Shown in pieces: positions 32,161 through 43,037 of a DNA stretch of 64,000 bases. The position numbers and the translations under genes are program-made. The stretch comes from Gigaspora margarita. Its lineage: Eukaryota; Glomeromycota; Glomeromycetes; Diversisporales; Gigasporaceae. The notes beneath the pieces are model-generated. The model was given only the letters and a program-made list of their open reading frames with translations. It made no database searches and was not told the origin of the DNA. The stretch lies in NCBI GenBank assembly GCA_009809945.1, contig WTPW01002194.1, forward strand, positions 42,895-106,894. Direction: 5' to 3'. How positions within the stretch are numbered: the first letter of the stretch is position 1; each line of letters begins with the position of its first letter.

Positions 32161-32729
32161 TTTTTTTTTTTAACCCTAGAGCTATGCTAGGGGCGCTGTT
32201 GGCGCTTCTTTTATTAAGGTCAATTTTGGTCATGGGATCTCTATACACGAGTCCCTACATTTTTGTACATATTTGTAACGATCTACATCTATGCATTTAT
32301 TACTATTTTTACCGTGGCTAACCGGTACTAAGCCTTCCTAATTTTTATTGTTCTAACCCAAACCCTAACCCTAACCCTAACCCTAACCCTAAATTTTGAA
32401 TCTTCTAGAACTTTTTCATCCCCGAGGCAGAAAACAGATCAGAACGAATCCTTGTTAGGGCAGACTACTCCATGCTCCGTCCAATTCAACCTGGAGCGGT
32501 TATCCTTCCGTTTCGGGTAATTCCGGTCNATCATTAAACAAAGAACAGGTCAACTGCAAACCCAACGTGGCTGTGCCGTCCAAACATGGTCCTGGCATCC
32601 TAATTCAAGTCGTCCTTCACATGATCGTGTGTAGTTGTTTCGCCGTTCGTAAGACTTGAACTGGCGACCTTGTGCTTGAAGCGGTTAATGTCCTAGGAGC
32701 GCAACCACTACGCTATCAACCCGTAGGAC
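32161..32729 (-). mobile_element. SINE-i, carrying a telomere-repeat patch
   Basis: Minus-strand SINE with the duplication AGTAATAAATAGTT (32147-32160 and 32730-32743). The tail (GCGCCCCTAGCATAGCTC, TAGGG before the A run) can form a hairpin and is shared with SINE-o. The head is at 32650-32729 (TAGCGTAGTGG). In the body, a stretch of about 25 bp present in SINE-o is replaced by (CCCTAA) repeats at 32353-32392. Confidence 0.9.
32353..32392. repeat. Interstitial telomere-type repeat (CCCTAA)5
   Basis: Five uninterrupted CCCTAA units preceded by CTAACCCAAA. The flanks TTTTTATTG and ATTTTGAATCTTC are ordinary SINE sequence. The TTAGGG-type unit is the telomere repeat of many fungi and animals. 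Confidence 0.9.
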
Positions 32730-32823
32730 AGTAATAAATAGTTAAGTAATAAATAATTATAATAAATAGTTTGAATAATAAATAAGGTATTATAAAAGCA
32801 AAAAATCAAAAATCAAAAAATAA

Positions 32824-32984
32824 TTATTTATAACTCCGGAGTATAAACCATTTGACATTAATAGCATTACTCCGGAGTACTTACTTCAATTAATAGTATC
32901 TTAATAACCCAGGGTGGTGTAATGTCTAAACTACACCGGCATGAAGTGGGGTATACTTTGGTATTACTCCGGAGTACATTACTT
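32824..32984. repeat. Cluster of three ACTCCGGAGT palindromes
   Basis: Copies lie near 32827, 32869 and 32974. The outer two are followed inward by TATAAACCA and its rough mirror TGGTAT, which suggests a small inverted-repeat element of about 160 bp. No target duplication was established. Confidence 0.5.
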
Positions 32985-33104
32985 CATTAACATCCCTAAA
33001 CATAACTAGTGACGTAATAAGTCTGCATCTATTTAGTAAGTTTTTAAATTCAAAATTTATTAAAGCTTATTACTAATTATACTAGTGCTATCTACTATAA
33101 AGTA

Positions 33105-33247
33105 TTGAAAATAAGCACAGCACCCTCTACCCTACTTTTTTCAACTTCCAAGTTAATGAGAATAACTTGATTAAATATTTTATTTTGCTAGTTCCACTAA
33201 TCTGAAATTAGAAAAGGTAGGATAGAGGGTGCTGTGCTTATTTTCAA
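33105..33247. mobile_element. MITE-8, TA-flanked, long TIRs
   Basis: TTGAAAATAAGCACAGCACC at the left continues as CTCTACCCTAC. The right end is its reverse complement with two or three mismatches over about 35 bp. TA is present on both sides (33103-33104 and 33248-33249). The element is 143 bp and non-coding. TIRs this long on a short element allow fold-back. Confidence 0.8.
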
Positions 33248-34382
33248 TAATTTTAAGGTAATTTTTTTTATCTTTTTAAAAATAGATATCTGCTGTTAAA
33301 ACTTTATTGTTATTTTCTAATGCACGTATAAGTTTATTAAATAAAAAAATAAATTTTTTATTTAATTTGATTTTGCTTACATTAATATAAAAAAATTTTT
33401 TAATTGATCAATATATATACTTATTTGATCGATTAGCATTATCAATTATTGATTAACTTATTTTTGCTTGAGCTCATTAATTGCTGCTCGATCATTGCCC
33501 TAAATCGATCAATGATCAAGTATATATAATCGATTCCATTCACTAGTGCTACCTCTGTTTGCATGTCCTTGTGTTCATGGACAGGGTACAAATTTGGTTC
33601 TTGAGCATTCTCAATTTCCCCATTTGTCGATGTGCTGCCTCTTCGGTTGTGGTAACTTTTCCTACATGCTACTGACTCTAGGAACTGTTGGCAATCTTTC
33701 TTTATGTCCTTCTGCCTCGCAGAAGCAACATACCTCTTCAATCAATAATGGCTTAATGGCCACAATTTTTCCAACTTCCAAAAAGGCGTCTACCAAGGCC
33801 TCAGAGATGTTGTTCTTGTTTCCAAGGGGTACGTTTCTACATTTAACTGAAAGGAAAGTTTTCCTGAAGTCGACTGGAATGTACCCGTAGTATGCCCTGT
33901 TTAAAATTTCTATACCCTTTGCGGTGTAGTATTTTAATGTATCCCTATCTTTAAAAACTACATCTAAGTGTGTTCTTCTGCCTCTACTGTGGTGTTGTTT
34001 AGCTGCACATATGTCGTATTTTGCTGTGTTGAAGAGGGATTCCATTATTTCATTGAATGGACATTGTAGCCTACTTATATCAATGATTAGGGCGTTTTCA
34101 TTTTTCGATTTTATCGAGTTCCAGGGTGAAAAGGAGGAATAGGTCGATCTGCCTCTTTTTAACTTGGTGAAAAGCAAGGACCAAGTCTTCTCTCTGGGTG
34201 CATTCCCCTTGTTGATTTCTGGTGTTCTATTATCGAGCCATATGGGTTCCTGTCTTCTGTTTTCCGTTCTGAGAGTCCGATCATGTCGTCAATGTTTTCA
34301 AAAAAACAATTGTCTATGAGGCCTTCTAGTCCTACTGGTGTTCTTTCAATTTTGTTGTATGAGATATCACTTTCTGTGCTTA

Positions 34383-34696
34383 CCATATATTCCCGAAAAT
34401 AAGCAACCTTTTTTGGGCCAAAAATTACATGAAAAAGCGGGGGTTGCTTATTTTCGAATTGTTGAATTTTTTGAAAAATTGCAAAACGTACTAATAAAAG
34501 GTTGTCCCAATGACCTGAAATTTTTACTGTAAGTGTATTTTTGTGTCCCGAACAAGTTTACTTAATGGCACTTTAAGGTTTACTTAGTAAAATTTGGACT
34601 TTTATATGTAGCAACTGTTAACGCGTTTTTTGAAATTTTTGAAAAAAATCAGGGGGTTGCTTATTTTCGGAGTTGCTTATTTTCGGGAATCTACGG
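34383..34696. mobile_element. MITE-9, TA-flanked
   Basis: Ends are CCATATATTCCCGAAAATAA and, as the reverse complement, CCGTAGATTCCCGAAAATAA, extending through GCAACC. TA lies at 34381-34382 and 34697-34698. Excision with one TA restores the LINE-F ORF1 frame (AEQISTESD). An extra GGAGTTGCTTATTTTC repeat lies beside the right end. It contains the 85-bp module also found near 5905-5990 and 8410-8495. Confidence 0.85.
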
Positions 34697-35103
34697 TATT
34701 TGCTCTGCATATGTTTCACTTGTGCTTGGGTCGCCCAAGGGTTTGTTGCGTTAGTTATGTCTTTTAGATTGTTTGAGTCATTGTCCGTCATTTCGGCCCA
34801 ACTTTGTTTGCTTGTATCTTTGTTCCATTTCTGTTTGTTCCATTTGTTGTAACAAGATATTTCTGTTGGTTTTGTTTACTTCAGCTGACGCATTTTGTAG
34901 AGTTTCTTCTCTATGTTTTAGCATTTTTCTACTTTTTTCTCTTTCCTCCAACTCTTCTGCTTTTCTTTTCTTGTCAGTATGGGGACAAGCCCCTTCCTTG
35001 TTCTCTTCTGTAACTTGTACTGTCATGGCCTGTGTCTGTATTTTTAATAAATTGAAAAAACTCTTCCTAACTTTATATAGTCAGGAAAGAGTGTCCATCG
35101 ATC

Positions 35104-35385
35104 TTTTTTTATATAAAGTTTTTATATAGTTAGCCAGTTATTTTTTGATAATATCTTGCCATCCACTAGGCCAATTTAGATGATCTAACTATTATTAGAT
35201 GCATCACAACTTTCAATTAGTAAACATGAGCATTAACTTAGTAAAAAAATTTAGATAGAAGCACACCACATTTCGTCTATAGTGATTATACTATAATTGC
35301 TCTCTGTGTTTTAGCAAAACCCCTAGAATTTGAGAAGCAAAAAAAAACCAGTTTTTAGCAATTATCTTGGTATTTAGTAGTCCAA
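35104..35385. other. Unassigned AT-rich spacer
   Basis: The region between the 5' end of LINE-F and the 3' end of LINE-G. No gene, hairpin element or clear repeat is recognised. Confidence 0.4.
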
Positions 35386-35495
35386 TTTTTTTTCAAAACA
35401 CATCTAAGTGTGTTTTATTTATTCATTTATTTACAAATTAAGAGTTACAAAATTATACAGATTTTAGTTTTGTGTAACAAGCTTTAGTTTATACT

Positions 35496-36162
35496 AGACA
35501 TGCGTGTCGATAGCGTAAGTGGTTATGCTCCCAGGTCCCCAAATGCAAGGTCGCTGGTTCAAGCCCTACTAGGAACATTAATTCTACACAGAGTCATGAG
35601 ACAGACAGGCTGAGCCAGGGTGCCAGGACCACGTGTAGGTTTATAACCACATTTGGGCACTCTATAAGATATGATATATGACAACAGGACCCCTAGTGAA
35701 GATCTGGACAAATAAGGACTAGCCCCGGTTAAAATCCTCTAGTATAAATAAGGTCAACCAGATCTACCCGAAAATGGAAGGACAACCTTCCCAAGAATGA
35801 ATTGGACAGGACATTGAGTAGTACTAGGGGTGTCCGCTTCCGCCTTTGACAAAAGAAGGTTCCAGAAGAAACAAAATGGTCGATTGAAGCGCCGTTGTCG
35901 GGTACCTCTGGTTGGGTGCGAACAATTTGCGAGATTCTGGTTCTGAAAAAATCTCCCGGTAGTGCAAAAGGGTCAGCTGGTAATAAACTGGTTGGGAAAG
36001 GCTCAGTACTGATTTAGCCACAATTGAACATAGATATAGGTAAAAAACAAGAAGGCTTAGCACCGGGTTGTTGGGTTCCCATGACCAAATAAAAGACCTT
36101 AATAAAACTTGTGCCAACTGCACCCGCCCGCCATTGCGCTGGGTGGTTAAAATAAAAAAAAA
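35496..36162 (+). mobile_element. SINE-j (subfamily 2)
   Basis: The duplication CTTTAGTTTATACT is perfect at 35482-35495 and 36163-36176. The head reads GTCGATAGCGTAAGTGGTTA with a B box GGTTCAAGCCC (35548-35558). The body is of subfamily 2. The 3' tail AATAAAACTTGTGCCAACTG ... TTGCGCTGGGTGG, then AAAATAAAAAAAAA, is of the LINE-J type. It sits in the 3' UTR of LINE-G. Confidence 0.92.
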
Positions 36163-37425
36163 CTTTAGTTTATACTCTATTACAGATGCTGTAGTTGTTT
36201 GGGGGATAATGTTATCCCCCATTTGGCTTGTGTGCACCAGCACCAAATTTCATAGATGCAGGTAATGTGTAACCATATTGAGGCTTTACTTTTCTTAATA
36301 TCTTTGATATTAGTCACTTGGAAAATGCCTGCAAATGTTTCAGGGAATCACATCGTCATCTGAGAGCTCGAGTGACTTGTATGCAGTTTCCCAAATAGTT
36401 CTGCTTAAAGGGCATTTCAGGGCAAAATGCTTGGGTGTTTGTGTATAATTCAGGCAGTTGGAACAATCAGTTGATTGTCAGGGTCGATATGTACTAGCCG
36501 GTAGCCCAAAAGTAGAGCTCTATGTAGGAGTCACCAAAAAATGTCTTTTTTCTTGTTAAGTCTCCATTTAGATTTTATCCATTTGAACTGTGATGAGTTC
36601 TGAGTTGAATTATCTTTGGGGTGCATCTATTCTTTTGAACTGAGAAGTGTTAATCCTCAAGTTTTAAACCTGATCCAATCTGTTAAATGTGGCCTCCAGT
36701 GGTCTGGCCATCCTCTAATTTTATATGGGTTTTGTGATAGTGCTTCATTAATTGTAAGTTTCCTTTTAGAGAGAATCATGGCTATGATTGACTTTCTCTC
36801 TGATATTGCTCAAAGCACTTTGCCAGAGAGGAGTTTAATCCATATGGACAGAAGCCTGGCATCTAGCATATCCTTGAGAATTGGGCCTGACAGTCCCTCG
36901 TTTTCATAGCTGAGTTGAAAGGTGGAATACTGTAGAAGTATTTGTGAATTGTTCTTGACCCATTTAGTAATGAGTGTGTTGATTTCTTTGAGTTGTTTTC
37001 TTGAAGACAGAAGTAAATATGCCAGATACCAGATTTTGGATATAAGAAGTGTTTTGGTTGTGAGAATTTTTCCTCTAAAGAAAAGATTTCTTCTGGACAG
37101 TTTTTCGATTTTATTTTTGATTTTTTTTGTCATTTCGTGCCATAGGGCTTTGTCAGGGTTTTCCTGGTTATTCACACAGTAGCCAAGAATTGTGAAGGGT
37201 TCCTGGTCACTGTTCAGGATCTTGAATTTTTTGTTGATCTGGAAGTTCGACCCTGCTAGCATTGCTTGTAAGCAGGATAAGTGAAGACTTGAGCTTATTG
37301 ATGACTGAGTTTGAAGCCTTCTTGTAGTTGTTAAGAATTTTGAGAAGAGTTGTCCAGTCTGAAGAGGAGCTAATTCCAACTGATAGATCATCTGCGTATG
37401 CAGCTATTTTGAAATGAGTGTTATT

Positions 37426-38044
37426 GGTCCTGCAGGCCGATAGCGTAGTAGTTGCTCTCCCATGACGTTGCCGTTTCTTTACATAAGGTCGCTAGTTCAA
37501 GTCCCACAACGGTAATAATAACTACACACAATTTGAATTAGGATGCTAGGGCCATGTTTAGACGGATTAGCCACATCTCGGGTTTGGCTGGATAAAGGCT
37601 CTCTGGACATTTGGGATAGATGTTGTGTAACCTGCTCTAATGGGGTCTTCAGAGTTCTCTGCCAGGGGTGAAAGGCTTCTAGAACATTTGGAAGTCTGGT
37701 CGAACTCGCCCACTACTGGTATTGGCGCTCTTTATGAATTCCCTGGATAGTTCCGGTAAAATCCCCTGGTTGGAAATGGGTCGGCCGATTGAGCTCGGTT
37801 GAAACTAAAAAATAGGTTGGCTTAATACTGGTTAGCCATGGTAGAAATTAAAATAAGTAATGGCTTAGTACCAGTTAGCTATGGTAGAAAATTAAAATAG
37901 ATGCACATATGTAGACTATTACAAAAATGTAGGGGGCCCGGGTTGTCAGGCTCCCATGACCAAATAAAAAAGACCTTAATAAAAGTTGCGCCAACTGCGC
38001 CCGCCTGGCCGATAGTGCGCTGGGTGGTTAAAATAAAAAAAAAA
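37426..38044 (+). mobile_element. SINE-k
   Basis: The duplication GAGTGTTATT lies at 37416-37425 and 38045-38054. Main-family head (GTCCTGCAGGCCGATAGCG, B box AGTTCAAGTCC), full body, then tail GCGCCAACTGCGCCCGCC ... GTGCGCTGGGTGG and AAAATAAAAAAAAAA. It interrupts LINE-G ORF2 just upstream of YADD. Confidence 0.93.
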
Positions 38045-38993
38045 GAGTGTTATTAACTGGGATGCCAGTAATTTTTTGGAATGTGGCTTGAATTAGAGGG
38101 TTAATTGCTAGAACATAAAGGAGGAAAAAGCAGGTCACCCTGCCTTACGCCTCTTTCTACTCTGAATGGTTCTGAAAGTGTGCTATCTGTGTAGAGAACA
38201 GGGCTTTAATAACCTTAATGAACTTGTGATCAAAGTTCATTTTCTCTAGCACTATTTGTATGAAATCATGGTTGATTCTATCAAAAGCCTTCTGTTGGTC
38301 TAGAAGGAGAAGCCAATGTTGTTTTGATTGATCATTTTGGCTTCTTAGAGTTGTAAGAATGTCCAGAGCTGAGTCTGTGATTGATCTATTGGCAATGAAT
38401 GCCTGCTAGGCAGGGCCAATAATATTGTCACATATAGGGTTAATTCGGTTTGCTAAAATTTTTATAAAGATTTTAACATCTGTGTTTACGAGAGAGATTG
38501 GTCTCCAGCTATTGATGTCCTCTAAATCACTATTTTTTGGAATTAATTTGACAAGACTCTTGCTCCATGAATCTGGGATCTGGCCAGAGGTGAGGACTTC
38601 ACTAAAGAGTTTAGCCAGTAGAGGCACAACTAGCTCTACTATATCCTTGTAGAATTCATATGTGAGGCTGCCAGAACCTGGGGCCTTATTATTTGGAAGT
38701 TTGTTGATTGTTTGGGCAATCTCCTCTTCAGTTATTATCTTGATCAAGGTAAAGTTCTGTTCTGTGGAGACCTGTGCCAGGTTCTCCGTGAGCTGAGAGG
38801 CTGCTTCCATATCAGTTTCCTCTTTTTCATAGATTTCTTGATAAAATTCTTTAATGTAGTTAAGGGTTTGTGTTAGTGAGCTCTAGCTCGAGCTGTTTGG
38901 GATCTTAATTTTGGCACAACTAGTAACAGAGTGCTTCTTTTTATAGAGTGAGAAGAAATATCTCGTTGACTTTTCTCCTTCCTCGATCCATTT

Positions 38994-39648
38994 TTTTTTA
39001 TTTTAACCACCCAGCACGCTATCAGCCGGGCGGGCGCAGTTGGCACAACTTTTATTAAGGTCTTTTTATTTTGGTCATGGGAGCCTGATAACCCGGGCCC
39101 CCCTACATTTTTGTAATAGTCTACATATGTATGCATCTATTCTAGTTTCTACCATGGCTAACTGGTACTAAGCCATTACTTATTTTTAATTTTTACCATG
39201 GCTAACCGGTATTAAGCCAACCTATTTTAATTTTCAACTGAACTCAATCGGCCAACCCATTTCAACTGGGGGATTTTATCAGAAATATCCAAGGAATTCT
39301 TTAAAGAGCACCAACACCCGTAGCGAACGAGTTCGGCCAGACTTCGACCCTTGTTCCAAATGTTCTAGAAGCCTTTCACCCCTGAGGCCAGCAGAAACAA
39401 GTAAAGACATAAACCCTGTTAGAGCAGGTTACACAATGTCTATCCCAAATGTCCGGAGAACCTTTATCAAGCCAAACCCGAGATGTGGCTGATCCGTCCA
39501 AACACGGTCCTAGCATCCTAATTCAAATCGTCCATCACATGATCATGTTAGTTATTTTTACCATTCGTAGGACTTGAACTGGCGACCTTATGTATGGAAA
39601 CGGTTGATGTCCTGGGAGTGCAACCACTACGCTATTGACCCACAGGAC
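38994..39648 (-). mobile_element. SINE-l
   Basis: Minus-strand main-family SINE. The duplication TCCTC(G/A)ATCCATTT lies at 38980-38993 and 39649-39662. The tail is of the LINE-J type (T-rich start at 38994, CCACCCAGCACGCTATCAGC). The head is at the 39648 end with TAGCGTAGTGG on the minus strand. It splits the ORF2 linker of LINE-G. Confidence 0.93.
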
Positions 39649-40569
39649 TCCTCAATCCATTTGGTGTTGGATCTTATTCACCATTTCTCAGAAAGAAGAG
39701 ATAACTCCTCTTGTAACTGCAGTTTAAGGTCCTCTGTTATTAATTTGAGGTTCTCCATAGATGGATTCTGAGCAATCTTATTGTTGAGGTCACATAATCT
39801 TTTGTGGAGTTTCTGTATATTCTTTTCTGGAGGAGGTCTGGGTTTGTATGCTCTTACTATTGATTGAACAGTGCATTTGTACAAGTCCTAGTTGGAGATA
39901 TCTTGGATGTCCTGTAGTTCTCTCAAAATGCCTTCTTTTACTTCAGGGATGTCCCAGACTTTTCTGTCAAATTTCCACTGAGATCTGTTTGTATGTGTTG
40001 GTTTGAGGGAAAATTCTGATTCCACCTGCTTCGATAAAGATATAATCCAAGTATGTAGCCATTCTTTGGCCATGTTGTGTTGACAGATAGAATGTGAGAA
40101 AGGGGCTCTTCTTAGCAAACAAGGCCGTATCTGTATAATCTATCAGGGTATCTTGTATCAAGTCCCTGGAGCTGTCAGGTTGGACAGGCACATTGCTGAT
40201 CCTGTCTTCTTGTTGAGGAGGTGCATAAATGTTGGTGATTTGAAAGGTTGTTGCCTGATTTCCATGTTAACAATGATGATATGACTATCTTGAGATTCCT
40301 TAATTTTGGTGAGTTCTGCTGTTTTTGATGACCAGATTGAACTGTATTCCCATTGTTGTGCTAGAAAGTTCTTTATTGAAATGTTCTTAAGGTTAGTTTC
40401 CTGAATTAAAATAATATCATAATTGTACGATTTGAGAAGTGTGAGTGTTTTTTGTGCCTTAGGTCTGTTGTTTAGACCTTTTATGTTGAGTGTAGTGATT
40501 TTGAACATAAAAAAATATAAGAGTTTAGCTATACTAAGGAAGAAGAAACTTAGTATTGGTTACTTGTAA

Positions 40570-42858
40570 TGGGAGTACTACGGAGAGTATTCCCGAGAGC
40601 CCTATGACTTCATCATATCATGGGAAGCATTTGCAATGGCTGATTCCTGTAGTAGGTCAGGGATGGTAAATGACTTTAAATGACCCAAATGACCCAAATG
40701 ACAAATGACCAGTCATTGGTTATTTAACGACCCAAATGATTATCCAATACTTTTAGCCAATCAAAATTGATTATTGTTCTCCATAAAATGAAATGTCGTT
40801 AGATACTATCCAATAAAAATTATTACACATAATAAATAACTGATGACCCAAAATAACCAGTTATCATTTTGATGAATGATTGCTATTTGTATTTTGGCTA
40901 AATAACCAGTTTATTTCTTGTAAAGTGACATTCCAATCGAATCATAAGGTCAGGTATGAAGTGATTAAAAAAAAAAAAAAATAGTAGACAAAAAATAATG
41001 TATTTACTTATTTTTTTAAAAAAAGTTCGTGAATAATAATTTACCAATTACAAAATGATATAAATCATTTTCGAATTTACAAATGGCATGTTAATCGACA
41101 TGAATTGAGAATTGATGCGAACATATATATCATTTAAAACATGCATTATACAAGTTTTTCGTGATCAGTAGGATGTTAACTCAATGCAAAATGACCTAAT
41201 GACCAAATGATCCCAGTCATTTGAAAATGACCATAGTCATTTGGTCACGAATTATTTCCAAATGACCAAAATTTGAATGAACTCAAATGACTGGTCATTT
41301 TGAGGTCATTTGAGGTCATTTGAAAAATTGGCAAATGACCAGGTCATTTACCATCCCGGAGTAGTGTCAGGTTCCCATGGGTTTGACAAGATTTCCAATT
41401 CAGAGATGTCCATTGCAGAGTTGTTAGACATTTCAATAGATAAAGCCATTTCTAAGTTTTGTGTTTTCACATCTGTGCTAACTGATTTATAGTCAACAGA
41501 TGTATCCATGTTTGTAGAAGAGAGTTTGTTAAGTGGGTCTTCTGATTTGTCCCTGTTGATATAGGGGTTGTCCGGACTGAATTCAAGAGGGGGTAGATGT
41601 TACAACAGATACTGTATTTTGTTTTTGTAGTTTAGCTGTCCTCAAGATGCGTCTTGCTTCAATTGAGGCCTTAAGTTCCCCACACTCTTTTTTGATGTGC
41701 CTTCTTTTTCACAATAATAGCAAACTTTGGGGGCTTCTCTTTACTCTTTTGTTACTTTGTGGTCCCCAACATGGGTGCTTTTGGGGATTCTAGAATTAAG
41801 TTTGTGGTGTGCTCTATGTTACCCATCGGTGTATTTCTAAGCTTCACTGTAAGGAAGGAACGACTGAGGTTTATTGGAATGTAACCAAAGAAGGTACGCT
41901 AAAAAATAGCAATACTAGCAGAGGTGTAGTGTTGTGTTCTCTCTTTGTTTTTAAAGATTAGCTCAAGAGAGGTTCTTTTTCCTCTTACTAAATGAGTCTT
42001 GGCTGCTATCAAGTCACTATTTAACTTGAGAGCCAGTGTTGCAATTATGTCATTAGTGGAGATTCTGTATGTTGATGATAAGTGCATTATCATTCTTAGA
42101 TTGGATTTTATGTTTGGGTATTGTGTTTGTCCACCCTTGAATTTGGTGAAAAGATCTAATCACTGTTTTGGTTACGTTCCTTGAAGGAAGGTATAGCAAA
42201 TAATGGTGGTGGTCAAGTATATCTTCTGTGTTCCTATTTGATGTGACTAGATTCTTATCAACTAGATGCATGTGTACATCTAAGGGGTTGTTTCCCATGT
42301 GAGACATGTGATTTTTGTTGTTGACGTCACCTGTCTGATACACGTGTTTTTCTGCCAACTTATTGTTTACCTGGTCCACTTGATTTATGTCTGTTGGTTC
42401 TGTTGGTGGATTATGTGTGTTGTTTTGACTGTTTTCTTTGGTAGTTTCGGAGGCATCTTTGATATTGTTTTTGTTTTTTAGTACCTTTTCAGTTTGGGCT
42501 TCTCCACTAGTTGTGGTGTTGTTGGAGTTTGAAATTTTAAGGTTTTCAGTTCCTAGGGCAGTTATTGCTCAAGCCCGAGTCTGCTAAAGCAGAGTTTTCA
42601 TCAATTTCTTTGAGCATTAAAGCGTTCCTGTTTTCAAATTCTTGTTCTGTTTGCATTGCCCAGCTTGATGGGCCCTCTGTGGTTTCTGATTTCTCCTGGT
42701 TTTCTAGTTCCAAGATTTTGAAAGTGTTTGAACTTGAGTTTTTTCGAGCTAGAGGTTTTCTTGATTTGTTTACCTTTTGTAAAGTTGAAAATTTTTTCTT
42801 TGTTTTCCTTTCCTGTTGTATTGGAAAGTTTGGCCTTTTTGTTCAGTAGTTTACCCAT
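40570..42858 (-). pseudogene. LINE-G ORF1
   Basis: The start is near 42858 (MGKLLNKKAKLSNTTGKENK), with a basic Lys-rich N-terminus. The centre is in two frames: SKNDNALIINIQNLH near 42065-42100, then SDLIAAKTHLVRGKRTS and ELIFKNKERTQHYTS near 41930. FLTVKLRNTPMGNIEHT-like sequence follows near 41830, and a knuckle CYYCEKEGTSKKSV lies near 41690-41720. The acidic tail runs to MITE-10 and beyond. Multiple stops are present. The protein is clearly related to, but divergent from, ORF1 of LINE-F and LINE-J. Confidence 0.7.
40658..41359. mobile_element. MITE-10, hAT-like, AAATGACC arrays
   Basis: Ends are CAGGGATGGTAAATGAC and, as the reverse complement, CCGGGATGGTAAATGAC. The likely 8-bp duplication is AGTAGTGT on the right (41360-41367) and AGTAGGT with one base lost on the left (40651-40657). 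Both ends are packed with AAATGACC / GGTCATTT words. It is 702 bp and non-coding, located between ORF1 and ORF2 of LINE-G. Confidence 0.75.
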
Positions 42859-43037
42859 GTCTATTGCAACAAGTATATGTGTCTTGAGTCGAAGGGCTTT
42901 TGCCCTGTGTTTGTTGTAAAAGGAGACTATAGGATTTTGACTAAAAATTTTGTTGCTATAGGGTTCCGAAGCAGAACTGGAAAGAGTTTTTTTTTATTTA
43001 TATTTTGTAAAATTTTAATGAAAATTAGTTGTAATTT

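Larger units (their letters stand above)
30675..33545. mobile_element. hAT-like element of 2871 bp without a transposase
   Basis: Ends are TAGGGAATTGA and, as the reverse complement, TAGTGAATGGA. The perfect 8-bp duplication GTGCTACC lies at 30667-30674 and 33546-33553. Both subterminal regions are rich in ATCGATTA / TTGATCAA words. The interior carries a gap within an inverted repeat (31844-31921), AGTAATAAATAGTT-type tandem DNA (31975-32160), SINE-i, an ACTCCGGAGT palindrome cluster and MITE-8. No transposase ORF is visible. Confidence 0.75.
30139..35026 (-). pseudogene. LINE-F ORF1, split by two DNA elements
   Basis: The start is at 35026 (MTVQVTEENKEG, Lys/Glu-rich, probably coiled). After MITE-9 comes STESDISYNKIERTPVGLEG, then NCFFENIDDMIGLSER, the RRM-like region (NALIIDISRLQCPFNEIMES near 34070) and SVKCRNVPLGNKNNISEAL near 33820. 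The knuckle CCFCEAEGHKERLPTV lacks the final Cys. The 30675-33545 element splits MQTEVAL from the C-terminal half, which ends LDWEYKPFTTLN at 30139. Damage is mild: the 33662-34177 and 30139-30561 segments are open. The intact role is RNA binding. Confidence 0.85.
30042..35103 (-). mobile_element. LINE-F, 5' part
   Basis: Minus-strand LINE with 5' end at about 35103 (AGATCGATGGACACTCTTTCC). It is followed by ORF1 and the first 30 or so codons of ORF2, stopping exactly at the LINE-E insertion. Interruptions are the 2.9-kb hAT-like element (30675-33545) and MITE-9 (34383-34696). It may be the 5' part of the element whose 3' part is LINE-C. Confidence 0.82.
36270..40508 (-). pseudogene. LINE-G ORF2: endonuclease / reverse transcriptase
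   Basis: The start at 40508 (MFKITTLNIKGLNN) leads into the endonuclease with QETNLKN, then a deletion or frameshift before DYIFIEAG near 40040. The reverse transcriptase shows NNKAPGSGSLTYEFYKD (38690), SWRPISLVNTD near 38500, the AFDRINHDF block near 38275, and IAAYADDLSVG at 37390-37425 beside SINE-k. The C-terminal part (36810-37391) is open for over 190 codons: LAYLLLSSRKQLKEINTLI and then MLDARLLSIW. The knuckle region near 36440-36480 is degenerate. SINEs and stops make it non-functional. Confidence 0.85.
35386..42986 (-). mobile_element. LINE-G, full-length LINE (-) with three SINEs and a MITE
   Basis: The 3' end on the minus strand is AATAAATAAAACACACTTAG, then the AAACACA/TGTGTTT hairpin (about 35395-35415) and poly(A) (T at 35386-35393). 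The 5' end is near 42986 (ACTCTTTCCAGTTCTGC, like LINE-B). ORF1 and ORF2 are both present. Insertions are SINE-j, SINE-k, SINE-l and MITE-10. Its 3' tail and protein sequence are the most divergent among the LINEs here, so it is probably a separate subfamily together with LINE-A. Confidence 0.85.
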
